From Oscillospiraceae bacterium (GTDB lineage: Bacteria; Bacillota; Clostridia; Christensenellales; Aristaeellaceae): 28,298 nt of DNA. The stretch spans positions 1 to 28,298 of the forward strand of contig JAISBH010000298.1 of NCBI GenBank assembly GCA_031266295.1. The letters are read 5' to 3'. Positions 16,520 through 24,725 of this stretch are shown in pieces (the stretch's first letter is position 1; every line of letters begins with the position of its first letter). The position numbers were made by a program, and so were the translations under genes. Under the pieces are notes generated by a model, which was not told the origin of the DNA, made no database searches, and saw nothing but the letters and a program-made list of their open reading frames with translations.

Positions 16520-18727
16520 TTGGCTGAGCGAAAACATAAACTGGTAATCGTCGAATCACCTGCCAAGGCAAAGACGATCGGCAAATACCTGGGGCGTTCA
16601 TACAAGGTGGAGGCGTCCAACGGCCACGTACGTGATTTGCCCAAGAGCCAGATGGGCGTGGACGTGAACGCGGACTTCGAGCCTAAGTACATAACGATCC
16701 GGGGACGGGGCGAGGTGCTGGCGCGCATCAAAAAGGAAGCGAAAAACGCATCCTTGATATTGCTGGCGACGGACCCTGACCGCGAAGGCGAGGCTATATC
16801 CTGGCATCTGGCGCACCTGCTGGGCATTCAGCCCGGCGAGCCATGCCGCGTCACGTTCCAGGAGATTACATCCAAGGCGATCAAGGCGGCTATTCAAACG
16901 CCCCGCCCGATAGATATGTCGCTAGTGAACGCGCAGCAAGCCCGGCGCGTGCTTGATCGACTGGTGGGCTACTCCATCAGCCCGTTGCTGTGGGCTAAGA
17001 TTAAGAAGGGTCTCAGCGGCGGACGCGTGCAGTCCGTAGCCACGCGCATCATCGTCGACCGCGAGGAAGAGATCGAATCGTTCATACCTGTGGAATACTG
17101 GGACGTCGAGGCCGACATGACGTCGGGCGGTCAAGCGTTCCACGCGAAGCTGGATACGGTAGACGGTAGCAAGGCCAAGCTGACCGGAGAGGCCGGGGCT
17201 AAGGCCGCGCTGGACGCCATCGAAGGCGGTTCGTTCACCGTCAAATCCGTCAAGATTGGCGAGAAGCGCAAGACCCCCGCGCCGCCGTTCACGACGAGCA
17301 ACATGCAGCAAGAGGCCGCGCGCAAGCTACGCTTCACGACGGCCAAGACGATGCAGATCGCGCAGACCCTCTACGAAGGCGTCGACCTGGAGGGCGAGGG
17401 TACGCAGGGATTGATATCATATATCCGCACAGATTCGACGCGCGTGTCGGATGAAGCGCTGGCCGCCGTGCGCGAGGAAATCGGCAATCGGTATGGATCG
17501 CCATACCTGCCCGAGAAACCAAATGAATTTAAGACGCGTAAGCGCGCGCAGGACGCTCACGAGGCTATCCGCCCCACTGATATCGCACGCAAGCCGGACG
17601 ATATCAAGGCCTCGCTGACCAACGATCAATACAAACTGTATAGGCTGGTGTATCTGCGCTTCCTCTCCAGCCAGATGTCGCCTGCGCTGTACGATACCCA
17701 GACAGCGTGCATCGCCAGCGAGCGCGTCGAGTTCCGTTTCTACGGTGAACACAAGAAATTTGCAGGGTTCACCGCAGTATATGAGGAAGGCGTGGACGAT
17801 GAAGCGCCCGGAGTCGATACCAAGCTGCCTAGGCTGACCGTCGGTAGCGCAGCGTCGCTCGGCGAGGTATCCAGCGAACAGCACTTCACACAGCCGCCGC
17901 CGCGCTACACCGAAGCCTCTCTCGTGCGCGCGCTGGAGGAGAAGGGCATCGGCCGCCCGAGCACATACGCTCCGACTATATCCACAATCGTCGCGCGCGG
18001 TTATGTCTCGCGCGACAAAAGCCGATTGATCCCGACCGAACTGGGCCGGATGATCACAGCGTTAATGTGCGATTATTTCAAGGATATTGTGGACGTCGAG
18101 TTTACATCCGAGATGGAGGATCAGCTCGACCGCGTGGAGGATGAATCGCTGCCCTGGCGCAACGTTATCCGTACTTTCTACGAGAACTTCCATCATGTGC
18201 TGGAGATCGCGGAATCCTCTATCGAAAAGGTGGAGGTTAAGGACGAGGTGTCGGACGTGCCGTGCGACAAGTGCGGCGCGATGATGGTCTATAAGATCGG
18301 GCGGTTCGGCAAGTTCCTGGCCTGCCCGCGCTTCCCGGAATGCCGCAACACCAAGCCAGTGTTCGTATACATCACTACGCCTTGCCCGAAGTGCGGCGCT
18401 AGACTGCTGGAGAAGACGTCCCGCAAGGGAAACCGATTTTACTCCTGCGAGAGATATCCGGACTGCGACTTTATCGCGTGGGACTTCCCGCTGCCGGACA
18501 AATGTCCCCAGTGCGGCACGCATATGGTGCTCAAGTCGAATCGCAAGGGCGCGCGATGGCGGCTGTGCGCCAACGAGCAGTGTCGTTACCGTGAGGAGAT
18601 AATCGACGACGAGGCCAAGGACGATCAGGATATGGAAGACGCGCCGTCGGCTGATCCTGACGACGTCAACGACGCGATGGACGCGGATGCTGAACAAACG
18701 TCCGGACAGGAAACAGACGGCGAATGA
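16520..18727 (+). CDS. topA: DNA topoisomerase I
   Basis: 735 residues. Type IA topoisomerase relaxes negative supercoils. The Toprim domain shows VIVESPAKAKTI (9-20) and the acidic triad DPDREGE (85-91); GHVRDLP (35-41) and SGGRVQSVATRIIVDRE (166-182) are typical, and the catalytic tyrosine is Y301 in SYIRTDSTR. The C-terminus holds three four-cysteine zinc ribbons beginning at C582, C622 and C662, evenly 40 residues apart, followed by an acidic tail of about 40 residues. The start codon is TTG with GAGGT about nine bases upstream; MAERKHKLVIVESPAKAK matches the family N-terminus. The stop codon overlaps the trmFO ATG (ATGA). Confidence 0.97.
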   Translation: MAERKHKLVIVESPAKAKTIGKYLGRSYKVEASNGHVRDLPKSQMGVDVNADFEPKYITIRGRGEVLARIKKEAKNASLILLATDPDREGEAISWHLAHLLGIQPGEPCRVTFQEITSKAIKAAIQTPRPIDMSLVNAQQARRVLDRLVGYSISPLLWAKIKKGLSGGRVQSVATRIIVDREEEIESFIPVEYWDVEADMTSGGQAFHAKLDTVDGSKAKLTGEAGAKAALDAIEGGSFTVKSVKIGEKRKTPAPPFTTSNMQQEAARKLRFTTAKTMQIAQTLYEGVDLEGEGTQGLISYIRTDSTRVSDEALAAVREEIGNRYGSPYLPEKPNEFKTRKRAQDAHEAIRPTDIARKPDDIKASLTNDQYKLYRLVYLRFLSSQMSPALYDTQTACIASERVEFRFYGEHKKFAGFTAVYEEGVDDEAPGVDTKLPRLTVGSAASLGEVSSEQHFTQPPPRYTEASLVRALEEKGIGRPSTYAPTISTIVARGYVSRDKSRLIPTELGRMITALMCDYFKDIVDVEFTSEMEDQLDRVEDESLPWRNVIRTFYENFHHVLEIAESSIEKVEVKDEVSDVPCDKCGAMMVYKIGRFGKFLACPRFPECRNTKPVFVYITTPCPKCGARLLEKTSRKGNRFYSCERYPDCDFIAWDFPLPDKCPQCGTHMVLKSNRKGARWRLCANEQCRYREEIIDDEAKDDQDMEDAPSADPDDVNDAMDADAEQTSGQETDGE

Positions 18728-20028
18728 TACGCGCGACCGTGATAGGCGCGGGCTTGGCCGGATGCGAGGCTGCATGGCAGCTGGCGCGGCGAGGCGTCCC
18801 GGTAACGCTCACCGACATGAAGCCGGACAAGCGCACGCCCGCGCACAGCAGCCCGCTGTTCGCGGAGCTAGTCTGCTCCAACTCGCTCAAGTCTGATGAG
18901 CTGACCAACGCTTCCGGTCTGCTGAAAGCGGAGATGCGCGCGATGGATTCGCTGATACTGCGAGCAGCGGACACGACGCGGGTGCCTGCGGGTTCAGCGC
19001 TGGCGGTAGACCGCGACCGATTCGCTGCGTATATAACGGATACGCTGGCGACGCATCCGCTGATATCAATCGAGCGATACGAGGCCGTCACGCTGCCCGA
19101 TCCGCCCGCGATAATCGCGACGGGACCGCTGACATCGGACGCAATGTCGGAGGCGATCGCGTCATTGCCAGGTCTGCGCAAGCTGAGTTTCTTTGACGCC
19201 GCCGCGCCTATCGTCACGCGGGAATCACTCAATGACGAACGAGTGTTCGCCGCGTCGAGGTACGGCAAGGGCGATGCTGATTACATCAACTGCCCAATGA
19301 CTGAGTCGGAGTACGATGCGTTCCGCGATGCGCTGCTGACCGCCGAAACCACGCCGGCACATGGTTTTGAGGACGGCTTGTTGTATGAGGGGTGTATGCC
19401 CGTCGAGTCTATCGCGGCGCGCGGACGTTTGTCATTGGCGTATGGACCGATGCGCCCGGTGGGGTTGACCGATCCTCGCACGGGACGCAGGCCGTTCGCG
19501 GCGGTTCAGTTGCGCGCGGAGAATGAATCCGGGTCGCTGCTAAATCTGGTGGGATTCCAGACGCGGCTGAAGTGGCCTGAGCAGAAGCGGGTCTTCGGGA
19601 TGATACCCGGGTTGGAGAGCGCAGAATACGCGCGGTACGGCGTGATGCACCGCAATACGTTCATTAACGCGCCGTCTACGTTGAACAGTGATTTCGAGGT
19701 TCGCGCGAGGCCGGGGTTATTCATAGTGGGACAGCTCACGGGCGTAGAGGGATATCTGCCGTCGGCGGCGTCAGGACTGATCGCAGGAATCACGCTGGGC
19801 CAAAGCCTGCTCAAGCGCGAGTCGGTTTTGTTCCCGACGTTCACCGCGCTGGGAGCGCTAGGTCGGTACGTGTCCGCGCCTAACAAGGATTATCAGCCGA
19901 TGGGCATTCAATATGGAATCATAGACATGCCGGACGAACGTTTCCGAGACAAGCGCGCGAAGGCGCGGCGGGTAGCGGAACGTTCGTTGGAAGCGATTCA
20001 AGCGATCGCGAAGTCGCTGGAGGATTGA
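18724..20028 (+). CDS. trmFO: Methylenetetrahydrofolate-tRNA-(uracil-5-)-methyltransferase TrmFO
   Basis: 434 residues. This folate- and FAD-dependent enzyme makes ribothymidine at tRNA position 54, the Bacillota alternative to TrmA. The FAD-binding N-terminus VIGAGLAGCEAAWQLARRGVPVTL and the signature around FAELVCSNSLKSDE and ASGLLKAEM are clear; later parts include YEGCMPVESIAARG, MRPVGLTDP, NLVGFQTRL and GQLTGVEGYLPSAASG. The ATG overlaps the topA stop codon. The topA-trmFO order is classic in Bacillota; here hslV follows directly, with no xerC/codV-type recombinase gene between. Confidence 0.97.
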   Translation: MIRATVIGAGLAGCEAAWQLARRGVPVTLTDMKPDKRTPAHSSPLFAELVCSNSLKSDELTNASGLLKAEMRAMDSLILRAADTTRVPAGSALAVDRDRFAAYITDTLATHPLISIERYEAVTLPDPPAIIATGPLTSDAMSEAIASLPGLRKLSFFDAAAPIVTRESLNDERVFAASRYGKGDADYINCPMTESEYDAFRDALLTAETTPAHGFEDGLLYEGCMPVESIAARGRLSLAYGPMRPVGLTDPRTGRRPFAAVQLRAENESGSLLNLVGFQTRLKWPEQKRVFGMIPGLESAEYARYGVMHRNTFINAPSTLNSDFEVRARPGLFIVGQLTGVEGYLPSAASGLIAGITLGQSLLKRESVLFPTFTALGALGRYVSAPNKDYQPMGIQYGIIDMPDERFRDKRAKARRVAERSLEAIQAIAKSLED

Positions 20029-20033
20029 CTATT

Positions 20034-20573
20034 ATGAACAGCGGATTCAAGGGTACGACCATAGTCGGGGTGAACAAGAACGGCCAGTGCGCCATAGCGG
20101 GCGACGGTCAGGTGACGATGGGCGAAACGACCATATTCAAGGCTGGCGCCGTAAAGGTGCGGCGGGTGTACGGCGGCAAGGCGGCGGTGGGGTTCGCGGG
20201 TTCAGTAGCGGACGCGATCACGCTGTGCGAGCGGTTCGAGGAGAAGCTGACGCAGTACGCGGGCAACCTGGAGCGCGCGGCGGTAGAGCTGACCCAGGAC
20301 TGGCGCGACGATAAAACCCTGCGCAAGCTGGAGGCGATGATGATCGCCGCGAACAGCCAGCAAATGTTGATACTCTCGGGCACAGGTGAGGTGCTTGCGC
20401 CAGACGACGGTGTATGCGCTATCGGCAGCGGGGGCAACTACGCGCTGGCCGCGGCGAGGGCGCTGGCGCTGCATACGGGGATGTCAGCCGCTGAGATTGC
20501 GCGCGAAGCGCTGACCATAGCCTCGTCGATATGCGTGTATACCAACGATCACATAACCGTTTTGGAGTTATAG
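20034..20573 (+). CDS. hslV: ATP-dependent protease HslV (ClpQ) peptidase subunit
   Basis: 179 residues. HslV is the proteasome-like peptidase of the HslUV protease. The proteasome-type core TTIVGVNKNGQCAIAGDGQVTMG begins at residue 8, so T8 would be the nucleophile after removal of a seven-residue leader (MNSGFKG). D24 corresponds to the conserved aspartate; K41 is the likely catalytic lysine and GSGGNYALAA is intact. ATG 20034 has GGAGG ten bases upstream; a TTG at 20025 overlapping the trmFO stop would sit directly on that site. The hslU ATG is nine bases past the stop codon. Confidence 0.95.
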   Translation: MNSGFKGTTIVGVNKNGQCAIAGDGQVTMGETTIFKAGAVKVRRVYGGKAAVGFAGSVADAITLCERFEEKLTQYAGNLERAAVELTQDWRDDKTLRKLEAMMIAANSQQMLILSGTGEVLAPDDGVCAIGSGGNYALAAARALALHTGMSAAEIAREALTIASSICVYTNDHITVLEL

Positions 20574-20581
20574 GAGGCGTC

Positions 20582-21955
20582 ATGGCTCAATTAACGCCGC
20601 GCGAGATTGTGCGCGAACTGGATAGATATATCATCGGGCAAAGCGACGCGAAGAGGGCTGTGGCGGTTGCGCTGCGCAACCGTTACCGTCGCGCGCAGCT
20701 GCCCGACGAAATGCGCGATGAGATAAGCCCAAAGAATATACTGATGATCGGCCCGACAGGCGTGGGTAAGACGGAGATTGCGCGGCGGTTGGCCAAGCTT
20801 GTCGACGCGCCGTTCATCAAGGTTGAGGCGACTAAGTTCACCGAGGTAGGGTATGTGGGGCGCGATGTGGATTCGATAGTGCGCGATCTGGTAGAGGCGT
20901 CTATCAGAATGGTAAAGGAGCAGCATGGCTCGCGGGTGCGTCTGCGCGCGCAGGTGCTTGCCGAGGAGCGCATAGCGGAACTGTTATCCAATCCGTTGGT
21001 CAGGAAGCAATCGAAGCCGCTTAATCCGATAGATATACTGTTGGGGAACAAGCCGAAGGAGCCGGATGTTTCGCCGGAGGAGACGCAGAGGCTGCAGCTG
21101 CGCAAAGAGGATATACGGCAGAAACTGCTCAAGCGTGAGATGGAAGAGCAGGAGATAGAGGTCGAAGTGGAGGAAAGTGCGCCGAACGTAGAGATACAAG
21201 GGACGGCGGTCAACATTGGCGACATGATGGGCGGGCTGCTGCCCAAGCGGATGAAGACGCGACGTGTGCGGGTATCAGAGGCGCGGCGGCTGCTGATGGT
21301 CGAGGAAGAGGGCAAGCTCATCGATATGGACGCGGTGACGCAAGAGGCCATTCGGCGGGCGGAGCAGGACGGGATAGTATTCATTGACGAGATAGATAAA
21401 ATAGCGGGGAGGAACTCGACGGGCGGTCCGGACGTGTCGCGGGAGGGTGTACAGAGAGACATACTGCCCATAGTTGAGGGAAGTACGATAAACACGAAAT
21501 ATGGGCCGGTAAAGACGGATTATATGCTGTTTATAGCGGCTGGAGCGTTTCATGTGGCCAAGGTGAAGGATCTAATACCGGAGCTGCAAGGGAGGTTTCC
21601 AGTAAGGGTGACGCTGAAATCGCTAACGCGGGAGGATTTCAGGAACATACTGTTTCAGCCGGAGAACGCGCTGACGCGACAATACACGGCATTGCTGAGT
21701 GTAGATCATGTGCGGCTGACATTTGAGGACAGCGCGCTTGACGCGTTGGCCGAAGCGGCATACATTGCGAACGAGAACGGCGAGGACATAGGCGCGCGGC
21801 GTTTATCGACATTATTTGAAAAACTATTGGAGGACATATCATTCAACGCTGGAAGCGACATGCCGGACGTAGATCTAGCGATCTCGTCGGAATACGTGAA
21901 GTCGCACCTGGACAGCGACGCCAAAGAGCGCGACCTGCGGCAGTTTATAGTGTAA
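20582..21955 (+). CDS. hslU: ATP-dependent protease HslU (ClpY) ATPase subunit
   Basis: 457 residues from ATG 20582 (AGGAGG four bases upstream); an upstream in-frame extension overlaps hslV and is not family-like. HslU is the AAA+ unfoldase that feeds HslV. Walker A is GPTGVGKT (57-64), VEATKFTEVGYVGRDVDSIVRDL contains the pore-loop GYVG, an intermediate charged I-domain spans about 115-225, and Walker B is IVFIDEIDKIAG. The C-terminal tail RDLRQFIV, which docks into HslV, is present. Repeats begin within a few bases of the stop codon. No codY follows, unlike Bacillus subtilis. Confidence 0.97.
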   Translation: MAQLTPREIVRELDRYIIGQSDAKRAVAVALRNRYRRAQLPDEMRDEISPKNILMIGPTGVGKTEIARRLAKLVDAPFIKVEATKFTEVGYVGRDVDSIVRDLVEASIRMVKEQHGSRVRLRAQVLAEERIAELLSNPLVRKQSKPLNPIDILLGNKPKEPDVSPEETQRLQLRKEDIRQKLLKREMEEQEIEVEVEESAPNVEIQGTAVNIGDMMGGLLPKRMKTRRVRVSEARRLLMVEEEGKLIDMDAVTQEAIRRAEQDGIVFIDEIDKIAGRNSTGGPDVSREGVQRDILPIVEGSTINTKYGPVKTDYMLFIAAGAFHVAKVKDLIPELQGRFPVRVTLKSLTREDFRNILFQPENALTRQYTALLSVDHVRLTFEDSALDALAEAAYIANENGEDIGARRLSTLFEKLLEDISFNAGSDMPDVDLAISSEYVKSHLDSDAKERDLRQFIV

Positions 21956-21956
21956 C

Positions 21957-22240
21957 GTGGGGAACGCCCCCTCTGCCGCTGCGGCGGCATCTCCCCCTAG
22001 GGGGGCTATGAGGGCTGTCGGTTGCAATGTGGTTCGCAAGCAACGGGGAACGGGTTGCGCTACAGAGCAGACTATCCAGGTGAAACCGGCTGGCAGAAAC
22101 CGGTAGACTGTGTATCACGATAGTCCAGGCGAAGCCTGGTCAGGATTCGAAAGGGCGGATAGCCCTTCGCAGGGTACCGGGACAGAGTCCCGTAAACTCC
22201 GGGTACCCCCCATCGGGGGGAAGGGGGGCGTTCCTCGTTC
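21957..22240. mobile_element. Repeat element with inverted ends, family copy 1 (MITE-like)
   Basis: The left end GGGGAACGCCCCCTC (21959-21973) is matched in inverted orientation by the right end around 22222-22240. Just inside the left end are a hairpin TGCCGC-TGCG-GCGGCA (21974-21989), a second hairpin CCCCC-TA-GGGGGG (21993-22005), a conserved ATGAGGG(C/T)TGTCGGTT segment, and a stem GTTGC/GCAAC (22021-22044). The same series recurs at 28073-28298. The interior carries a structured segment described separately. There is no coding gene, so the element is non-autonomous or purely structural. No clear target-site duplication could be picked out. Confidence 0.6.
22046..22210 (+). mobile_element. 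Structured RNA segment resembling domain I of a group II intron (fragment, no ORF)
   Basis: Nested stems are visible: GACTATC (22070-22076) pairs with GATAGTC (22119-22125), enclosing ACCGG/CCGGT (22085-22089 and 22100-22104). They are followed by CCAGGC-GAA-GCCTGG (22125-22139), AAGGGC-GGATA-GCCCTT (22151-22167), CGGGAC-AGA-GTCCCG (22178-22192), and an outer GGGTACC/GGTACCC. The arrangement, with GGTGAAACCGG and GGCGAAGCC motifs, recalls the 5' domain I of bacterial group II introns; this is from recalled pattern and not a search. No reverse transcriptase and no domain V were found nearby, so at most it is an internally deleted remnant or a derived RNA. Confidence 0.45.
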
Positions 22241-22418
22241 CGTCGTTCCGACCCTGCGCCCCGCCGGTAAAAACGCTATAAAGAAGTTGACAACTCACGC
22301 CATAGTGGCGGGGCGCCAGTAACTTAAAGCGCCTCCGGTTCGAAAACCGGACAGCGTCCCGCCGCAGCGAGCAGCCGGACGCCGCACCGCGCAACCCCAA
22401 TCCAATCATTTCGTCATC
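22241..22418. repeat. Remaining convergent gap with two inverted repeats
   Basis: GCGCCCCGCC (22256-22265) pairs perfectly with GGCGGGGCGC (22307-22316) across 41 bases. A 7-base hairpin TCCGGTT-CGAA-AACCGGA lies at 22334-22351. No gene was seen. The hairpins lie between the convergent hslU and transglutaminase genes and could act as two-sided terminators, although neither is followed by a clear U-tract. Confidence 0.5.
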
Positions 22419-24722
22419 CTACGGCACTTTACGCACATTTCCCGCACCATGCAGCATCCTGTCAAACCATACGCACATCCTCACACGTATCGGCGCTTTC
22501 CCGATCGTTTCATGGTAGGCTCGTGACGCCGTCGCTACCTCTTGTGCATCCGGCACACGATTGTCATACGCTAGCGCCGCGACAGCCTTGAACAGCGGCG
22601 TCAGCGATGGCGTCCGCCGCGACAGTGTCAGCGGTGTATCATACGGTTCCGCCGCCGCGCCGCACGCCGCCAGCAACACCAGCGCTGCCTGATACCACGT
22701 CAACAATTGCTCATCCAATCCCTTGCGCCTCCGGGCCACCATTGCAGGATCTACCCACACGGCGCGCGCGGCAACCCCCGCCGCAATTATCGCCGCCAAC
22801 AACCACGGCCACCATAAACGCTGCTTGGGCGGATCCTCCGCCCCCTGCGCCTCAGGCTCTTGGTCAGGCCCCGCGTTCGGCTGCTCGGTGGAATCAGGTG
22901 CAACGGGTTTCGTGGGCGTGGGCGTCGACGCTACGCCGGTGGGATTGTCAGACGGTTTCGGCGAAGGCGTATGCTCGTTGGGCGAGGAGGTATTGTCAGG
23001 CTCGCTTCCTCCAGGCTCGGGCGGCGGATCGTCCGGATTCCCTGGCGGCGGATCTCCAGATTGATCCGGGCTTTCGCTAGGAGGGACACCTGGCGTGGCG
23101 TCAACGCTAATCCACCCCAACCCCGGCAGATAAGCCTCAACCCACGCATGTGCGTTCATGCCCGTCACCAGCGCCACTCCGTCGGCGTCGGGCCGCGCCA
23201 CATAACCCTCCACGTAGCGCGCGGGGATATTGGCAATCCTGGCCATCACCGCCATCGCGCTGGCGAAGTACGTGCAATATCCTTCCTTCCCATCCAAAAG
23301 AAAGAATGAAACGAAATCCCGATTCGCGGGAGGCATCTTAGAAGGTGTAAGCGTATATTTGAATTGCTTGAGATAATCTCGTATAGCGATCAACTTATCG
23401 AGCTGAGCCCCCGCCCCGTCAATGATTTCATTGGTCAGCTGAAAAACATCTGACGACACCGATTGAGGCAGCGCACGGTACGCTTCCAACACTACATTAT
23501 CCCAATCAGGCGCGCCGGATTCCGCCGCCGCTTGAGCCAACGCGGGCAATCGCGGATCATCCAGATCCAGCACAGGCGCGCGCAGCGTGTATTCGTCGCC
23601 GACGACGAGATTGCGAGTGGCGAACACCTCTCCGGTACTGTTGAAATACAGCACCATATCCACCGGCGTGGAAAGCGCCATCAGCCTGTGAGGAACGAAC
23701 AGCGTCGTCATGCTCTCGTCTAGCATCGTAACAGTCGCCGTTATCGGTTCAAACATCACTGAATCGCGCAGCCGATCCAGCGGTCGCCCGACATCCATCA
23801 GATTATCGCGGATGGCCCGCCACCGCGGATCAATGTACAGATAGCGCCGAGAACTTAGCGCCTGGTCCGTCCATGACACGCCAGTATAGGTGTCCTTCGT
23901 GACCCCGCGCAATAACAGCGCGTGCGTTGTATAAACGCGCATGACCTCGCGCTCGGAAGGGTTCGCGATCGGGCCGCCCAACCTCGCGCCCAGCGGTTGG
24001 AAACCGTCATACTGAATTGAGTAGATCGTGCGAGGCTCGTTGTAGAACAGGTAGTCGTACGCCACGCGCCGCACCCTTTCCGCGAGCGAAGCCAGTTGAT
24101 CATTGAGAATATTGCCCGATGGCAGGAACACGAGCGCGGCGGCGACAGCCAGCGCGGCCATCGACGCCACCCGCATCGCCCCGGTTTGTTCGCACCGCGA
24201 ACGCGCGTACAACGCAACCAGCGCGAATAACACCGGAGTAAACAGCCATGGATTCTCGTCCGTGTCGCTCACCCAGCTCCATAGCGCGATCACGCACGCC
24301 AGTGATAAACTGGGATAGAATCCCTCGCGGCGCTTGTTTGCTATCAGGCAGAACAGCGACAACCCCAGCGCGATAACTAACCGAACGACTCCCGCACGCA
24401 GCGATAGCGTCGCCATGTTGCCGATCATCGCGTCTGAAACAGCCTGTATCAGCCACGGGAACGGTTCGGTTCGTATAATGAACGCGGCGGCGATCGACGC
24501 TATCACTGCCCAACCGACCGAGCATACCGCCCAATGCATCATGAACAGTATCGCCAGCGCCGCACATCCCGCGCACATCAGCGCCATAAAACCCGGCGGC
24601 GCTTGAATCGCCAGCGTGCCGCACATCGTCAGCGACAGCCCAAATGCCAGCATAGCCGCCAGCAGCACGGTCAGGCCGTTATCGCGGATCACGCTGCGGA
24701 ATCGGTTAGTAATAATTCTCAT
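22419..24722 (-). CDS. Transmembrane transglutaminase-like protein (TgpA type)
   Basis: 767 residues. Several N-terminal membrane helices (about 18-200) precede an extracytoplasmic region. The transglutaminase-like domain contains the full triad: C483 in KEGYCTYFASAMAVMAR, H525 in MNAHAWVEAY and D541 in WISVDATPG. A Pro/Ser/Asp-rich linker (about 545-632) leads to one more membrane helix (about 636-655) and a cytoplasmic tail resembling DUF4129 (670-735). Proteins of this architecture occur with MoxR and DUF58 partners and act at the cell surface; the substrate is not established. The ATG at 24722 has AAGGAA upstream and lies three bases after the DUF58 stop codon, so the genes are co-transcribed. 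Confidence 0.92.
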   Translation of the reverse strand: MRIITNRFRSVIRDNGLTVLLAAMLAFGLSLTMCGTLAIQAPPGFMALMCAGCAALAILFMMHWAVCSVGWAVIASIAAAFIIRTEPFPWLIQAVSDAMIGNMATLSLRAGVVRLVIALGLSLFCLIANKRREGFYPSLSLACVIALWSWVSDTDENPWLFTPVLFALVALYARSRCEQTGAMRVASMAALAVAAALVFLPSGNILNDQLASLAERVRRVAYDYLFYNEPRTIYSIQYDGFQPLGARLGGPIANPSEREVMRVYTTHALLLRGVTKDTYTGVSWTDQALSSRRYLYIDPRWRAIRDNLMDVGRPLDRLRDSVMFEPITATVTMLDESMTTLFVPHRLMALSTPVDMVLYFNSTGEVFATRNLVVGDEYTLRAPVLDLDDPRLPALAQAAAESGAPDWDNVVLEAYRALPQSVSSDVFQLTNEIIDGAGAQLDKLIAIRDYLKQFKYTLTPSKMPPANRDFVSFFLLDGKEGYCTYFASAMAVMARIANIPARYVEGYVARPDADGVALVTGMNAHAWVEAYLPGLGWISVDATPGVPPSESPDQSGDPPPGNPDDPPPEPGGSEPDNTSSPNEHTPSPKPSDNPTGVASTPTPTKPVAPDSTEQPNAGPDQEPEAQGAEDPPKQRLWWPWLLAAIIAAGVAARAVWVDPAMVARRRKGLDEQLLTWYQAALVLLAACGAAAEPYDTPLTLSRRTPSLTPLFKAVAALAYDNRVPDAQEVATASRAYHETIGKAPIRVRMCVWFDRMLHGAGNVRKVP

Positions 24723-24725
24723 AGA

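Noticed and set aside
22287..22292. Perfect TTGACA as a promoter in the hslU-transglutaminase gap
   Set aside because: There is no AT-rich -10 at 16-18 bases downstream (the sequence there is GGGGCG), and no plus-strand gene follows.
22110..22322. 70-codon open frame inside the repeat element
   Set aside because: The frame runs through strong RNA stems and has no ribosome site; the product is low-complexity.
22334..22351. TTCGAA-containing hairpin as the T-arm of a tRNA
   Set aside because: The loop is four bases with a 7-pair stem, and no acceptor, D-arm or anticodon stems surround it.
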